A program made the position numbers and the translations under genes. From the NCBI RefSeq assembly GCF_900106995.1, contig NZ_FNOK01000004.1:186001-250000 (forward strand): a DNA stretch of 64,000 nucleotides. Direction: 5' to 3'. The notes under the pieces were generated by a model, which worked only from the letters and a program-made list of their open reading frames with translations, was not told where the DNA came from and searched no databases. The DNA is from Saccharopolyspora shandongensis (lineage in GTDB: Bacteria > Actinomycetota > Actinomycetes > Mycobacteriales > Pseudonocardiaceae). Below are positions 24,328 to 33,353 of this stretch, piece by piece. The stretch's first letter is position 1. Each line of letters opens with the position of its first letter.

Positions 24328-24834
24328 CTATCGCTTCTCCACGATGGGAATGGGCAGCGGCCGACGCGGCACCGGCTCGGACACGACGATCGAGGTGGTC
24401 GTCTGCCCGAACATGAGAAACCGGTCGAGCACGTCCTCGAGCTGACCGATCGACGGCCCGTGCACTTTGAGCAGGAAGCAGTCCTCGCCGGTGATCCGGT
24501 AGCACTCGACCACCTGCGGCGTGTCCCGTGCCGCTGCCACGACCTTGGGGAGTTGGCCGGGTCCGGGCCGGATGCGCACCAGCGCGGTCACCGGCATGCC
24601 GAGGGCGGCCGGGTCGACCTCCATCCGGAAGCCGGTGATCACGCCGAGCCGTTCCAGGCGCTGCACCCGCTCGGTGACCGCCGGCGCCGACATGCCGACG
24701 CGGCGGGCGAGTTCGGACATGGTCAGCCGCGGATCGCTGTGCAACTCGTTGAGCAGCCGCACGTTCACCTCGTCCAGCAGCCGCGATCGCTCAGTGAAGG
24801 AATCTGGGCCATTTGGCCTTGATTTTCCAGACAA
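24328..24834 (-). CDS. Lrp/AsnC family regulator
   Basis: A 168-residue regulator with an N-terminal HTH (MSELARRVGMSAPAVTERVQ, then RLERLGVITGF) and a C-terminal RAM/AsnC ligand domain (ALVRIRPGPGQLPKVVAAAR and TGEDCFLLKVHG). No ATG or GTG precedes the first helix in frame. TTG 24832-24834, about 10 bases after AGGAAG, gives a full HTH, so I chose it with moderate certainty. It is divergent from an EamA exporter, the usual Lrp-exporter arrangement, and likely senses an amino acid. Confidence 0.85.
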   Translation of the reverse strand: MSGKSRPNGPDSFTERSRLLDEVNVRLLNELHSDPRLTMSELARRVGMSAPAVTERVQRLERLGVITGFRMEVDPAALGMPVTALVRIRPGPGQLPKVVAAARDTPQVVECYRITGEDCFLLKVHGPSIGQLEDVLDRFLMFGQTTTSIVVSEPVPRRPLPIPIVEKR

Positions 24835-24897
24835 CTCACGCCATCTTCCTGGATAGTGCCATTCCGACTGTGGGTATTGCTTTGGAAGATACACCGC

Positions 24898-25788
24898 ATG
24901 ACGACACCGTCCGGGCTCGCTCCGCGGCGAACGGCGCCGTGGGTACCGGCACCGGCCTACTTCGGCATCAGCGCGATCTTCCACTACCTCGGGCCGGCCT
25001 TCGCCGTGTTGCTGTTCGCCCGCGTGGACGTGCTCGGCGTGGCCTGGCTGCGGATCGCCAGCGCCGCGGTGATGTTCGCGGTGTGGCGCAGGCCGTGGCG
25101 GCTGATCCGGCGCCTCAAGCCGGAGCAGCGGTGGGTGCTGCTCGGGCTCGGTGTGGTGCTCGCGGCCATGAACGCGACGTTCTACCTGGCCATCGCGCGG
25201 CTGCCGCTGGCAACCGTCGGGGCGATCGAGTTCCTCGGCACGATCGTGCTCGCCGCGATCGGTGTGCGGAACGGCCGCAACGTGATCGCCCTCGTGCTCG
25301 CCGTGGGTGGAGTGGTCGCGTTGACCGACATCCAGCTCGCCGGTGAGCCCTTCGGGTTCGTCTTCGCCTTCGTCAACTGCGCGCTGTTCATGCTCTACGT
25401 GGTCCTCGGCCACCGGATCGCCAACACCGGCGCCGGGCTCTCCGGGATCGACCAACTCGGCGCCGCGATGCTGATCGCCGCAGTGGTCGCGACACCGTTG
25501 TGCATCGGCGCCGCGGCCCCGGCCTTCACCAGCCCGGCGGCGCTGCTGGCCGGAGCAAGCGTGGGCATCTGCTCGTCGGTCATCCCCTACGTGACCGACC
25601 AACTCGCCATGGCCCGGTTACGCCGGGACACCTTCGCACTGATGCTGAGCATCCTGCCCGCGGTCGCGACGGTGATCGGGATCGTGGTGCTCACCCAGGT
25701 CCCCACCATCCAGGAGTTGACCGGCATCGCGCTGATCGCCGGGGGTGTCTCGGTCCACAAAGAACCTCGGGAAAGCAAGGAGAACTGA
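24898..25788 (+). CDS. EamA/DMT family exporter
   Basis: A 296-residue membrane protein with ten hydrophobic helices in two EamA halves (for example PLATVGAIEFLGTIVLAAIG in half 1 and MLSILPAVATVIGIVVLTQV in half 2), like RhtA-type threonine/homoserine exporters. ATG 24898 has GGAAG 10 bases upstream. It is transcribed away from an Lrp regulator and overlaps the following aldo/keto reductase gene by one base (TGATG), forming an operon. Amino acid or metabolite export is inferred. Confidence 0.88.
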   Translation: MTTPSGLAPRRTAPWVPAPAYFGISAIFHYLGPAFAVLLFARVDVLGVAWLRIASAAVMFAVWRRPWRLIRRLKPEQRWVLLGLGVVLAAMNATFYLAIARLPLATVGAIEFLGTIVLAAIGVRNGRNVIALVLAVGGVVALTDIQLAGEPFGFVFAFVNCALFMLYVVLGHRIANTGAGLSGIDQLGAAMLIAAVVATPLCIGAAAPAFTSPAALLAGASVGICSSVIPYVTDQLAMARLRRDTFALMLSILPAVATVIGIVVLTQVPTIQELTGIALIAGGVSVHKEPRESKEN

Positions 25789-26768
25789 TGGAATACATCC
25801 GGTTGGGCACCTCCGGCCTCACCGTGTCCCGGATCTGCCTCGGCATGATGAGCTACGGCAGTCCCGACTCGTGGGCGTGGATGCTCGGCGAGGACGCCGC
25901 GGAGCCGATCGTCCGGCAGGCCATCGAGTCGGGGGTGACGTTCTTCGACACCGCGGACATGTACTCCGACGGGATCAGCGAGCTGATCACCGGGCGGTTG
26001 CTCGCCAAGCTGTTCCCCCGCCGCGACGACTACGTGCTGGCCACCAAGGTCTACTTCCCGATGGGCCCCGGCCCGAACGACAAGGGCTTGTCCCGCAAGC
26101 ACATCATGGCCGCCATCGACGCCTCGCTCGACCGGCTCGGCGTCGACCACGTCGACCTGTACCAGATCCACCGCTGGGACCACGAGACTCCGATCGAGGA
26201 GACCATGAACGCGCTCAACGACGTGGTCTCCGCCGGAAAGGCCAGATACATCGGCGCGTCGAGCATGTTCGCCTGGCAGTTCGCCAAGGCGCAGCACGTC
26301 GCCGAGACGCACGGCTGGACGAGGTTCGTCTCGATGCAGAACCACTACAACCTCGTCTACCGCGAGGAGGAACGGGAGATGATCCCGCTCTGCCTCGACC
26401 AGGGCGTCGGCATCATCCCGTGGAGCCCACTGGCACGCGGACTGCTGACCGGCTCCCGCGAACGCGGCGGCGGACAGACTACCGTGCGATCGGGCTCCGA
26501 CCACATCGCGGACGCCATGTACGCCGACGACGACTTCGACGTGGTCGACGCGGTGCGCACAGTCGCCGCCGAGCGCGACCTGCCGCCGGCGCAGATCGCG
26601 CTGGCCTGGCTACTCGGCCGCCCCGGGGTAACCGCGCCGATCATCGGAGCAACCAGGACAAAACACCTGGAGGACGCGGTCGCCGCAGTGCGGATACGCC
26701 TGAGCGAGGACGAGGTGACCACGCTGCAGGCGCCGTACCGGCCGCACGCCGTGCTCGGCCACCACTAA
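25788..26768 (+). CDS. aldo/keto reductase
   Basis: A 326-residue NADPH-dependent AKR with the full catalytic tetrad visible: D54 and Y59 in FFDTADMYSDG, K87 in VLATKVYF and H128 in DLYQIHRWD. The C-terminal PIIGATRTKHLEDA is the cofactor-phosphate loop. It is translationally coupled to the EamA exporter gene, so the pair may reduce and export an aldehyde- or ketone-bearing metabolite under Lrp control. Confidence 0.92.
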   Translation: MEYIRLGTSGLTVSRICLGMMSYGSPDSWAWMLGEDAAEPIVRQAIESGVTFFDTADMYSDGISELITGRLLAKLFPRRDDYVLATKVYFPMGPGPNDKGLSRKHIMAAIDASLDRLGVDHVDLYQIHRWDHETPIEETMNALNDVVSAGKARYIGASSMFAWQFAKAQHVAETHGWTRFVSMQNHYNLVYREEEREMIPLCLDQGVGIIPWSPLARGLLTGSRERGGGQTTVRSGSDHIADAMYADDDFDVVDAVRTVAAERDLPPAQIALAWLLGRPGVTAPIIGATRTKHLEDAVAAVRIRLSEDEVTTLQAPYRPHAVLGHH

Positions 26769-26864
26769 CCGGCGCAGACCCCACCCGAGGCAAGACGAAA
26801 CCAGGGCCGATGCGGGGCCGCCGACCACAGTTGGTAATTTCCCTTCCCCCGATGGAGAGTCGCC

Positions 26865-27518
26865 ATGCCGGCAAGGAATAGTCCGCAGACTGTGACAGCA
26901 ATGGGCACGGCCTCCGCCACCCCGGACATCGTCTCTTACACCGCGACACCCGGGAAGTACTTCGCGATGACCATCGACGATGGCCCGGATCCCACCTACA
27001 CGCCACAGGTTCTCGATCTGCTCAGAGATCGTCAGGTGCGGGCGACCTTCTCCCTCATCGGCCAGAGCGCTCAGATGTACCCGGACCTGGTGCAGCGCAT
27101 CGTCAATGAAGGGCACCGGCTCTGCAACCACACCTGGGACCACAGTGACCTGCAAACCCTGACAGAGGAGCAGCAACGGGCCGAGTTGCAACAGACCACC
27201 GACGCCATCAATGCGATCGTGCCCGATGTGCCGATTCCCTATTTCCGCGCCCCCTATGGCCACTGGACGCCGTTCTCCCAGCAGTTCGCCGCCAACCAGG
27301 GCATGCAGCCGATCGGCTGGTCGGTGGACACGCAGGACTGGAGCTCTCCCGGCGTCGACGAGATCTTCAACAACTACAAGCAGCAGTTCGCCGATCGTGG
27401 CGTGATCCTCATGCACGATGGCGGTGGTGATCGGAGCCAAACCGTCACGGCCATGGGCGATATCCTGGCCGACTTGGCGACGCTGGGTTACTACGACGAT
27501 TTCCCGGCCACGCTGTGA
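26865..27518 (+). CDS. polysaccharide deacetylase family protein (NodB domain)
   Basis: A 217-residue CE4-type deacetylase. Visible motifs are MTIDDGPDP (D38/D39), HRLCNHTWDHSD with metal ligands H89 and H93, YFRAPYGHW, and VILMHDGGG with the catalytic His. Such enzymes remove acetyl groups from chitin-like or peptidoglycan sugars. Nearly all are exported, yet this N-terminus (MPARNSPQTVTAMGTASATP) has no hydrophobic signal core, while a proper GGAGAG site stands before the ATG. Either export is non-classical or the signal was lost. Confidence 0.9.
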   Translation: MPARNSPQTVTAMGTASATPDIVSYTATPGKYFAMTIDDGPDPTYTPQVLDLLRDRQVRATFSLIGQSAQMYPDLVQRIVNEGHRLCNHTWDHSDLQTLTEEQQRAELQQTTDAINAIVPDVPIPYFRAPYGHWTPFSQQFAANQGMQPIGWSVDTQDWSSPGVDEIFNNYKQQFADRGVILMHDGGGDRSQTVTAMGDILADLATLGYYDDFPATL

Positions 27519-27972
27519 GCCTCCGCGAGGTGGTGCGGTCGATGTCCTCGACCGCACTCCCCTCAGGTTGCGATCTCCGGCCGAGTCCAATCTCGATGCC
27601 GGGGACCGGGTGTGGTCGACGGCCAACTCGAGCGCGCGTTCGCCGGGACGGGGCGCTCACCCCGTCCCGTGCGGATGTCGCATCCGGCCAACCAGGCACG
27701 TTCACCTGGCACCGACACCGTCATGGCCCGACCGGCGGGTAGTGGTTACCCGGATTTCGGTGTTTGTCCGGAAGAAGCCTCGACACGTCGATCACGGACT
27801 GCCGCCGGGGTTCACGGCCCGTTAGCCGAGGCATATCGGGATGGGTTCGGCCGTGGACCGTGGAACCGATGAACTCGCAGCAAAGCTTCGCGACCCGGCG
27901 AACCCGGGCGATCTTCGCACCGGACGGTGCGAAGATCGCCCGGGCGCGCGGGATCGAGCGGTCAGCGACCGG
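27519..27972. other. gap holding a terminator
   Basis: No gene is supported in this gap: the open frames here lack start signals and family features. Its one clear element is the 19-bp hairpin at 27903-27944. Confidence 0.5.
27903..27944. terminator. bidirectional terminator, perfect 19-bp stem
   Basis: CCCGGGCGATCTTCGCACC (27903-27921) pairs without mismatch with 27926-27944 around the tetraloop GGAC. It stands between the convergent deacetylase and amidohydrolase genes and should stop both transcripts. Confidence 0.8.
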
Positions 27973-28537
27973 TCACGAGTTCGCGTCGTAGACCCGCGTG
28001 CCGCGTAGGTAGGTCGCCAGCACGTTCGTCTCGTGGATCCGGCGGGCGTCGATGTCGAACAGGTTCTGGGAGAGGACGAGGAAGTCCGCGGACTTTCCCA
28101 CCTCGATGCTGCCGACGCGCTCACCGAGACCCATCGCTTCGGCCGGGCGTCGGGTGAAGCTGATCAGCGCTTCCCGGAGAGACTGAACCGACGATCCCGC
28201 CGACGATCCACTCAGCTGGTCCCAGTTCCGCCGCCCGCGCCTCGATCGCTTCGCAGATCTCGTCGGGTCCGTAGTGCGGCGGAATCTGCAGGTCCCACGC
28301 CGCGGCCGCCCCGCCCAGGCCGAGATGGGTGTGGACGTCGCAGATTCCCGGCATGAGCATCCCGCCGCCCGCGTCGAAGACGACCGTTTCCGGGCCGGCC
28401 AGGCGCATGCTTTCCTCGGAGCTTCCGCCTGCGGTGAACTCGCCGTCTGCGACGGCGAGCGCCTCGGCCGTGGTTCCTGCCGCATCGCAGGTGAACACGT
28501 TGGCATGGACAACGATCAGGCCTGGTGTCTTCGTCAT
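27973..28537 (-). pseudogene. YtcJ-like amidohydrolase with internal deletion
   Basis: The 5' part (28537 down to about 28150) reads a metal-dependent amidohydrolase N-terminus: MTKTPGLIVVHANVFTCDAA, then MLMPGICDVHTHLGLGG with the HxH metal site. The 3' part, in a different frame, reads the matching C-terminus: TRRPAEAMGLGERVGSIEVG, KSADFLVLSQNLFDIDA and a final LRGTRVYDANS. Relatives are about 540 residues; some 300 codons of the barrel are missing, and the junction shifts frame. It follows the amidase by 78 bases in the same direction and was probably its operon partner. Confidence 0.8.
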
Positions 28538-28615
28538 GGCTTCCTTCGCACAACCCGACAGGGCGCCGGGATCCTCGTCGCTCAGGGGAGTAGGGGGTTG
28601 TCGGTGATCGGGTGC

Positions 28616-30064
28616 CTACGTGGCGGGCGACATGAGGGTGGCCGCGTGGACGGCGGGACGCCGGTCCGTCCACGGCACCGCGTCCTCCAGCTGGGCGGCG
28701 ACCCGCAACAGCACCGCTTCCGAACAGGCCGGACCGGCCAGCTGGACGCCGATGGGCAGACCCCGCGCGGACTGGGCGACTGGCAGGCTGATCGCGGGAG
28801 TGCCGGTCTGGTTGAACAGCGAGGTGAAGGAGCAGGCGTCGAAGATCCGCGTGGTCCACTCGAACGAGCTGAGGTCCGCGTTCGCGTCGAGGTGGCCCAG
28901 CAGTGGTGCGGGGGTGTTCATGGTGGGTGTCAGCAGGAGGTCGTACTCCGTGAAGAACCGGCCGACCTCGCGCGAGACGGTGTTGACGGCCGCCAGGGCA
29001 ACGCCGAGGTCGATCGCGCTCACCGTGCGGCCGTACTCGACGCATGCCCAGGTGGTGCGTTCGAGGTTCGCCGGGCCTGCCGTCGCGCCGGTCAACGCCT
29101 CGATCCCGGCGACGGATCCGGCCAGGAAAGACGACCACAGCACGTGGTTCGCGTTCAGGAGCGACTCCCACTCGATGTTCGGCGTCCGGCGTTCGACGTG
29201 GTGTCCGGCCGCCTCGAGCACCTCGGCGATGACATCGACCGCCCCGGCCACCTCCGGGTCCACGTGGCTGCCCGCCCAGGACTCGGTGTGCACGGCGATC
29301 CGCAGCCGACCTGGGTCGGCGCCCACCTCCTCGGCCCACGGACGCGCGGGCGGGGCGATGACGAACGGATCGCCCGGATAGCTCACAGCCACCTCGTCGA
29401 GCAGTGCCGCGGTATCCCGGACCGTGCGGGTCACCGCTAGCTCGACGCCCATCCCGTAGAGCCCCTCGGCCGAGTCCGGGCCGGAGGGCACCCTGCCCCG
29501 GCTGGGCTTCAGTCCGACCAGTCCGTTGCAGGCGGCAGGCACCCGGATGGATCCGCCGCCGTCGTTGGCGTGCGCGATCGGGATCGCCCCCGCGGCGACG
29601 AGCACCGCTGCGCCGCCGCTGGACCCGCCGGCGCTGTGGGCGGTGTTCCACGGATTGCGCGTCGAGCCATAGGCCAATGCTTCGGAGTTGCCGTTGAAGC
29701 CCAACTCCGGGGTCGTCGTCACGGCCAACGTCGCCAGGCCGGCCGCGCGGAAGCGTGCCATCAGATGCGTGTCCGCCGGAGGCACGAACCCCTCGCCGAG
29801 CAGGCGCGTCCCCATGCGCGTCGGCACCCCTGCCGCATGGCAGACGAGGTCCTTGATCGCGAACGGAACGCCGGCGAACCGGCCGTCGGCGGCGTAGTCG
29901 AGGGGACGGTCGAATGGTCCTTCGGCGACCGCGTTCACTTCCTCGTCGACACGGGCGATGGCCTCGGTGGCCAGTGCGGCGACCTCATCGGCGGTGATCT
30001 CCCCGGATGCGATGACCGCGGCCAGGGCGGTCGCGTCGAGGGCGGTGTATTCGTCGATGTTCAC
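28616..30064 (-). CDS. amidase (amidase-signature family)
   Basis: A 482-residue amidase-signature enzyme. The Lys-Ser-Ser triad is visible: Lys71 in GVPFAIKDL, the cis-Ser in SAGGSSGGAA (about 148-149) and nucleophile Ser172 in NDGGGSIRVPA. I used GTG 30062-30064 because AAGGAG is placed upstream. It hydrolyses a carboxamide, substrate unknown. It probably forms an operon with the now-deleted amidohydrolase and is divergent from a LuxR-type regulator. Confidence 0.92.
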   Translation of the reverse strand: MNIDEYTALDATALAAVIASGEITADEVAALATEAIARVDEEVNAVAEGPFDRPLDYAADGRFAGVPFAIKDLVCHAAGVPTRMGTRLLGEGFVPPADTHLMARFRAAGLATLAVTTTPELGFNGNSEALAYGSTRNPWNTAHSAGGSSGGAAVLVAAGAIPIAHANDGGGSIRVPAACNGLVGLKPSRGRVPSGPDSAEGLYGMGVELAVTRTVRDTAALLDEVAVSYPGDPFVIAPPARPWAEEVGADPGRLRIAVHTESWAGSHVDPEVAGAVDVIAEVLEAAGHHVERRTPNIEWESLLNANHVLWSSFLAGSVAGIEALTGATAGPANLERTTWACVEYGRTVSAIDLGVALAAVNTVSREVGRFFTEYDLLLTPTMNTPAPLLGHLDANADLSSFEWTTRIFDACSFTSLFNQTGTPAISLPVAQSARGLPIGVQLAGPACSEAVLLRVAAQLEDAVPWTDRRPAVHAATLMSPAT

Positions 30065-30347
30065 CAAGGTCTCCTTCTGCCATGCCGGGTGTGGCTCGTT
30101 GGCCGGCCGGATCACCGGAAACTACGAGCCTGTGAGGTGTCGCACATCGGCCGAAAAGCCGTTCCGCTCCCGCGCCTCGGGTCTGTGTCCGGCAGTCGAC
30201 GCAGGGCAGGCGGGCGTCTTGAAGTGGGACACAACTGCGTCGAGATCGACATCAACGAGGTTCTGACATCGCTCTACAACGCGACTCCTCGTGCTTGACA
30301 TCGCGGTGTGGCCGCGGTCAGGATCCGTTCGGCATCGGAGGTTCGGC

Positions 30348-31331
30348 ATGGCCGCGGACTTGCAGTGGTGGGCCCGGCTCGCAGAGGAGATCCGCGCGGC
30401 AGGCCGCGGCGACGTTCCCGCCGAGGTCCCCCTCCGCGCTGTGCGCGACAAGCTCGGTTTCGCCTGTGCCGCGCTGGTCGCCCGCGGATTCCCACACGCC
30501 GGCGGCGCCACGCACACCACCCTCGTCAACCTCGGCTATCCGGCGGAGACCCTCGCCTACATCACGACGACCTACAGCCGGACGTGCCCGGTCCACCAGC
30601 TCGCCGTGCGATGGGGTACACCGCTGCGATTCGTGGACGTGCCGTTCGACTTCCGCGAAACCCGTACGTATCGAGAAGCGATACTGCCCAACGATTTTCG
30701 CGAAGGACTGACTCTGCCGTTGGCGCCGCCCACTGCCGGTGCGGCGATTCCGGGCTTCGTCACGATGAGCTCGACGCACGCCACACCGCTCGACAACGAG
30801 TCACGGCTCGCGCTGACGATGTTGTCGCGCGATCTCGCCGGGCTCATCGACCCCGGCGCCGAGGCCGGCGACGCCGGGGCCGACGTGGTCCTCTGGATCA
30901 CGCGGGACCTGGTCGAGGTCAGGACCGGAGATCTTGGCCTGGCGCCGCTCACCCGTACCGAGCTCTACCTCGCCGCGCGATCCGCCGTCGCCAGCGCGGC
31001 GGGCCGCGTCGGCTTTCATCACCGTGCCGCTGACGGCACCTGGTGGCACGTCCGCGCGGTGCGCCGGCCGGGCGCGGTTCTCGTCCGGTGCGGCCGAGTT
31101 CCTGCGTTCGGCTGCCTCACCGGTCGCGAACTCGACGTGGTCGGCCTGGTCGCCCGGGGGTGGTCCAACGAACGGATCTCCCAGGCGCTGGGCATCGCGG
31201 TCCGCACCGTGCGAAGCCACGTCGAGTCGTTGCTCATCAAGCTCGATTGCCCCAATCGCACCACGCTCGCCCGCACCGCCTTCGAGCGCGAGCTCGACAC
31301 CGTTGACGCCCTGCGCGTCGCGAATCACTGA
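30348..31331 (+). CDS. LuxR-type HTH regulator
   Basis: A 327-residue regulator whose C-terminal 65 residues are a LuxR/GerE helix-turn-helix (LTGRELDVVGLVARGWSNER, ISQALGIAVRTVRSHVESLL). The N-terminal 250 residues are unassigned and may bind a ligand. ATG 30348 follows GGAGG at 7 bases. Divergent from the amidase-amidohydrolase operon, which it probably controls. Confidence 0.85.
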   Translation: MAADLQWWARLAEEIRAAGRGDVPAEVPLRAVRDKLGFACAALVARGFPHAGGATHTTLVNLGYPAETLAYITTTYSRTCPVHQLAVRWGTPLRFVDVPFDFRETRTYREAILPNDFREGLTLPLAPPTAGAAIPGFVTMSSTHATPLDNESRLALTMLSRDLAGLIDPGAEAGDAGADVVLWITRDLVEVRTGDLGLAPLTRTELYLAARSAVASAAGRVGFHHRAADGTWWHVRAVRRPGAVLVRCGRVPAFGCLTGRELDVVGLVARGWSNERISQALGIAVRTVRSHVESLLIKLDCPNRTTLARTAFERELDTVDALRVANH

Positions 31332-31655
31332 CTGCGGGCCATCGGAGCATGCGCCACCCAGGCTTGAAGGCGGCCAACTTGTCGTGACCTTCGTGGCTGG
31401 TCGCGGCAGTGTTGGGAGCCATTACTGCCCTAGTGAGCCTGGTGAAACGGGCTGTCGATGCCTACGCGCAGCAGGCAGAACTAGCGCAGCGGCGTGCGGA
31501 GCTCCTTGAGCCTGTCTCTGGAAGCGGTCGCGCGCTGATTGCACGGCATCATGGAAACGAAGCCAACTGTCCCGTCATCACCCCTTAAGGTCTTGTGCCG
31601 GGTTCGGAGTGTGGTTGTCCGCGGTTTTCTTCCGGCGGCTTGTAGCGTCCCGGCC
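31332..31655. other. gap without a supported gene
   Basis: A plus-strand frame from GTG 31408 (MLGAITALVSLVKRAVDAYA) looks protein-like for about 50 codons but then loses that character. I see no motif or ribosome-binding site strong enough to call it. Confidence 0.4.
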
Positions 31656-32846
31656 ATGCGGCTCAGGAAAGCGTTGCTAGTGGTGATGGGCATTTTCGGG
31701 CTCATGGCGGCGGCCTGCAGCGACCCGGAACCGGACCGCCAGGTGCACGCCGACGTGGCCGCTCCCGCGGCGGTTCCGGCGGCCCCGACGCCGCCCTGGG
31801 CCGACGCCCTGGCGGGGATGCCACCCCGGCTCGACTCCCGTGATGTCTACGCGGCGACCCGCCCCGGCCAGCTGTCGGAAGCCATGAACGGGGTGCGCAA
31901 CCTGGTGTACGTGCCCAATAGCCGGGACGACACGGTATCGGTGATCGACCCGAACACCTTCAAGGTCGTCGACACGTTTCCCGGGGGCAACGAGCCGCAA
32001 CACGTCGTTCCGTCCTACGACCTGAAGACCCTCTACGTGACCGCGGACAAGGTGCCGGCCGGGACGCTCACACCGATCGATCCGAAGACCGGCAAGCCCG
32101 GCACCCCGCTGCAGGTCCAGGACCCGTACAACCTGTACTTCACCCCGGACGGCCGCTCGGCCATCGTCGTCGCCGAGTTCTACAAGCGCCTGGATTTCTA
32201 CGATCCGCACACCTGGCAACGGCAGGTGGAGTTGCCCGTGCCGGATTGCGCCGGGGTCAACCACATGGACTTCACCGCCGACGGCAGGCTCGCGCTGGTG
32301 ACGTGCGAGTTCGCCAACAAGATGATCGTGCTCGACGTCGCCGAGCGCAGGCAGGTGCGCACCTTCCAGCTCGACCGCGTGCCCAACGGGATGCCGCAGG
32401 ACAGTCGGCTCGCGCCGGATGGCGGGACGTTCTACGTGGCCGACATGATGGCCGGGGGCGTGTACCTGTTCGACGGTGCGGCGAGCCAGCAGGTCGGCTT
32501 CGTTCCCACCGGCAAGGGCGCGCACGGGATCTACTTCTCCCGCGATTCGCGGCGGGCGTTCGTCGCCAACCGCGGGGAGGGCTCCGTTTCGGTCCTGGAC
32601 ACCAGGACCAACCAGCCCATCGGCAAGTGGCACATCCCCGGCGGTGGCAGCCCGGACATGGGCGGGCTTTCCGCCGACGGCAAGCAGCTGTGGTTGTCCG
32701 GCCGGTACCACAACGAGGTCTACGTGTTCGACACCGACACCGGTCACCTGCTGGCCCGCATCCGGGTCGGCGCCGGTCCGCACGGACTGACCTACATGCC
32801 GCAGCCAGGTCGGTATTCCCTCGGGCACACCAGCAACTTCCGCTGA
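31656..32846 (+). CDS. beta-propeller lipoprotein (YncE-like)
   Basis: A 396-residue exported protein. The N-terminus is a lipoprotein signal, MRLRKALLVVMGIFGLMAAA followed directly by Cys21 as the lipidation site. The body is a seven-bladed YncE-type propeller (LVYVPNSRDDTVSVIDPNTF, VFVANRGEGSVSVLD-like and YHNEVYVFDTDTGHLLARIR blades). Such proteins are anchored outside the membrane and bind ligands or partners; there is no catalytic motif. A single gene. Confidence 0.88.
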   Translation: MRLRKALLVVMGIFGLMAAACSDPEPDRQVHADVAAPAAVPAAPTPPWADALAGMPPRLDSRDVYAATRPGQLSEAMNGVRNLVYVPNSRDDTVSVIDPNTFKVVDTFPGGNEPQHVVPSYDLKTLYVTADKVPAGTLTPIDPKTGKPGTPLQVQDPYNLYFTPDGRSAIVVAEFYKRLDFYDPHTWQRQVELPVPDCAGVNHMDFTADGRLALVTCEFANKMIVLDVAERRQVRTFQLDRVPNGMPQDSRLAPDGGTFYVADMMAGGVYLFDGAASQQVGFVPTGKGAHGIYFSRDSRRAFVANRGEGSVSVLDTRTNQPIGKWHIPGGGSPDMGGLSADGKQLWLSGRYHNEVYVFDTDTGHLLARIRVGAGPHGLTYMPQPGRYSLGHTSNFR

Positions 32847-32949
32847 CGGGGCCCGATCAGCCGCATCGTTGAACTTGTGTTCGAAAGATCGTCAGTTTGG
32901 CGTTGTCCTCGATCGGGGCCTGTCTGTGCTGGCATGCTGGATCTTGCCT

Positions 32950-32998
32950 CCCGCCGGAGGTATAAGCCCCCAGGGGACGCTCTGGGGGCGCCGGCGGG
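32950..32998 (+). promoter_or_regulatory. nested hairpin before the HTH remnant
   Basis: CCCGCCGG (32950-32957) pairs with 32991-32998, and inside it GCCCCCAG (32966-32973) pairs with 32982-32989. The outer 3' arm abuts the GGGAAGG site of the gene at 33012, so folding could limit its translation. It may also end the lipoprotein transcript. Confidence 0.4.
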
Positions 32999-33011
32999 AA
33001 GGTAGACATCC

Positions 33012-33353
33012 ATGTCCGAGGAGTTTTTCGGGCAGGCCTTGCGGCGGCATCGACGCGCGGCCGGCCTGTCCCGGGCTCAACTTGCTCAGGAGCTTCACCT
33101 CGACCAGGGCAATCTCTCCAGGTATGAGAACGACCGGCAGCGTCCGGAGCCCGCGACGGTGGACGCCTTAGACGCGCTCCTCTGCGCCGGCGGCGAGCTG
33201 CGGGCCCTGGGCCAACGCCACCACCCCGCAGCCGGCCACCAGGGGTATCCCGGCCGCCAGTGCGGTGCATCCCAGTGATGAGACCGACGCGATGGAGCTG
33301 GCGCGGCGAGTGGCGGCCTCCGACATCAGCACCGAGACGCCCAGTACGGCGGG
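33012..33353 (+). pseudogene. frameshifted, truncated XRE regulator
   Basis: The ATG at 33012 opens MSEEFFGQALRRHRRAAGLS, followed by RAQLAQELHLDQGNLSRYEN, an XRE HTH. Near 33250 the reading continues in another frame (AVHPSDETDAMELARRVAA, then SDISTETPSTAGGE), which is typical for the region after the HTH. At about 33354 it passes straight into integrase sequence. The rest of the regulator is gone. Confidence 0.65.

Noticed and set aside
24807-24818. GGCCATTTGGCC palindrome as the Lrp operator
   Set aside because: Short GC-rich palindromes are expected by chance here, and it falls inside the Lrp coding region if TTG 24834 is the start; too weak to list as a site.
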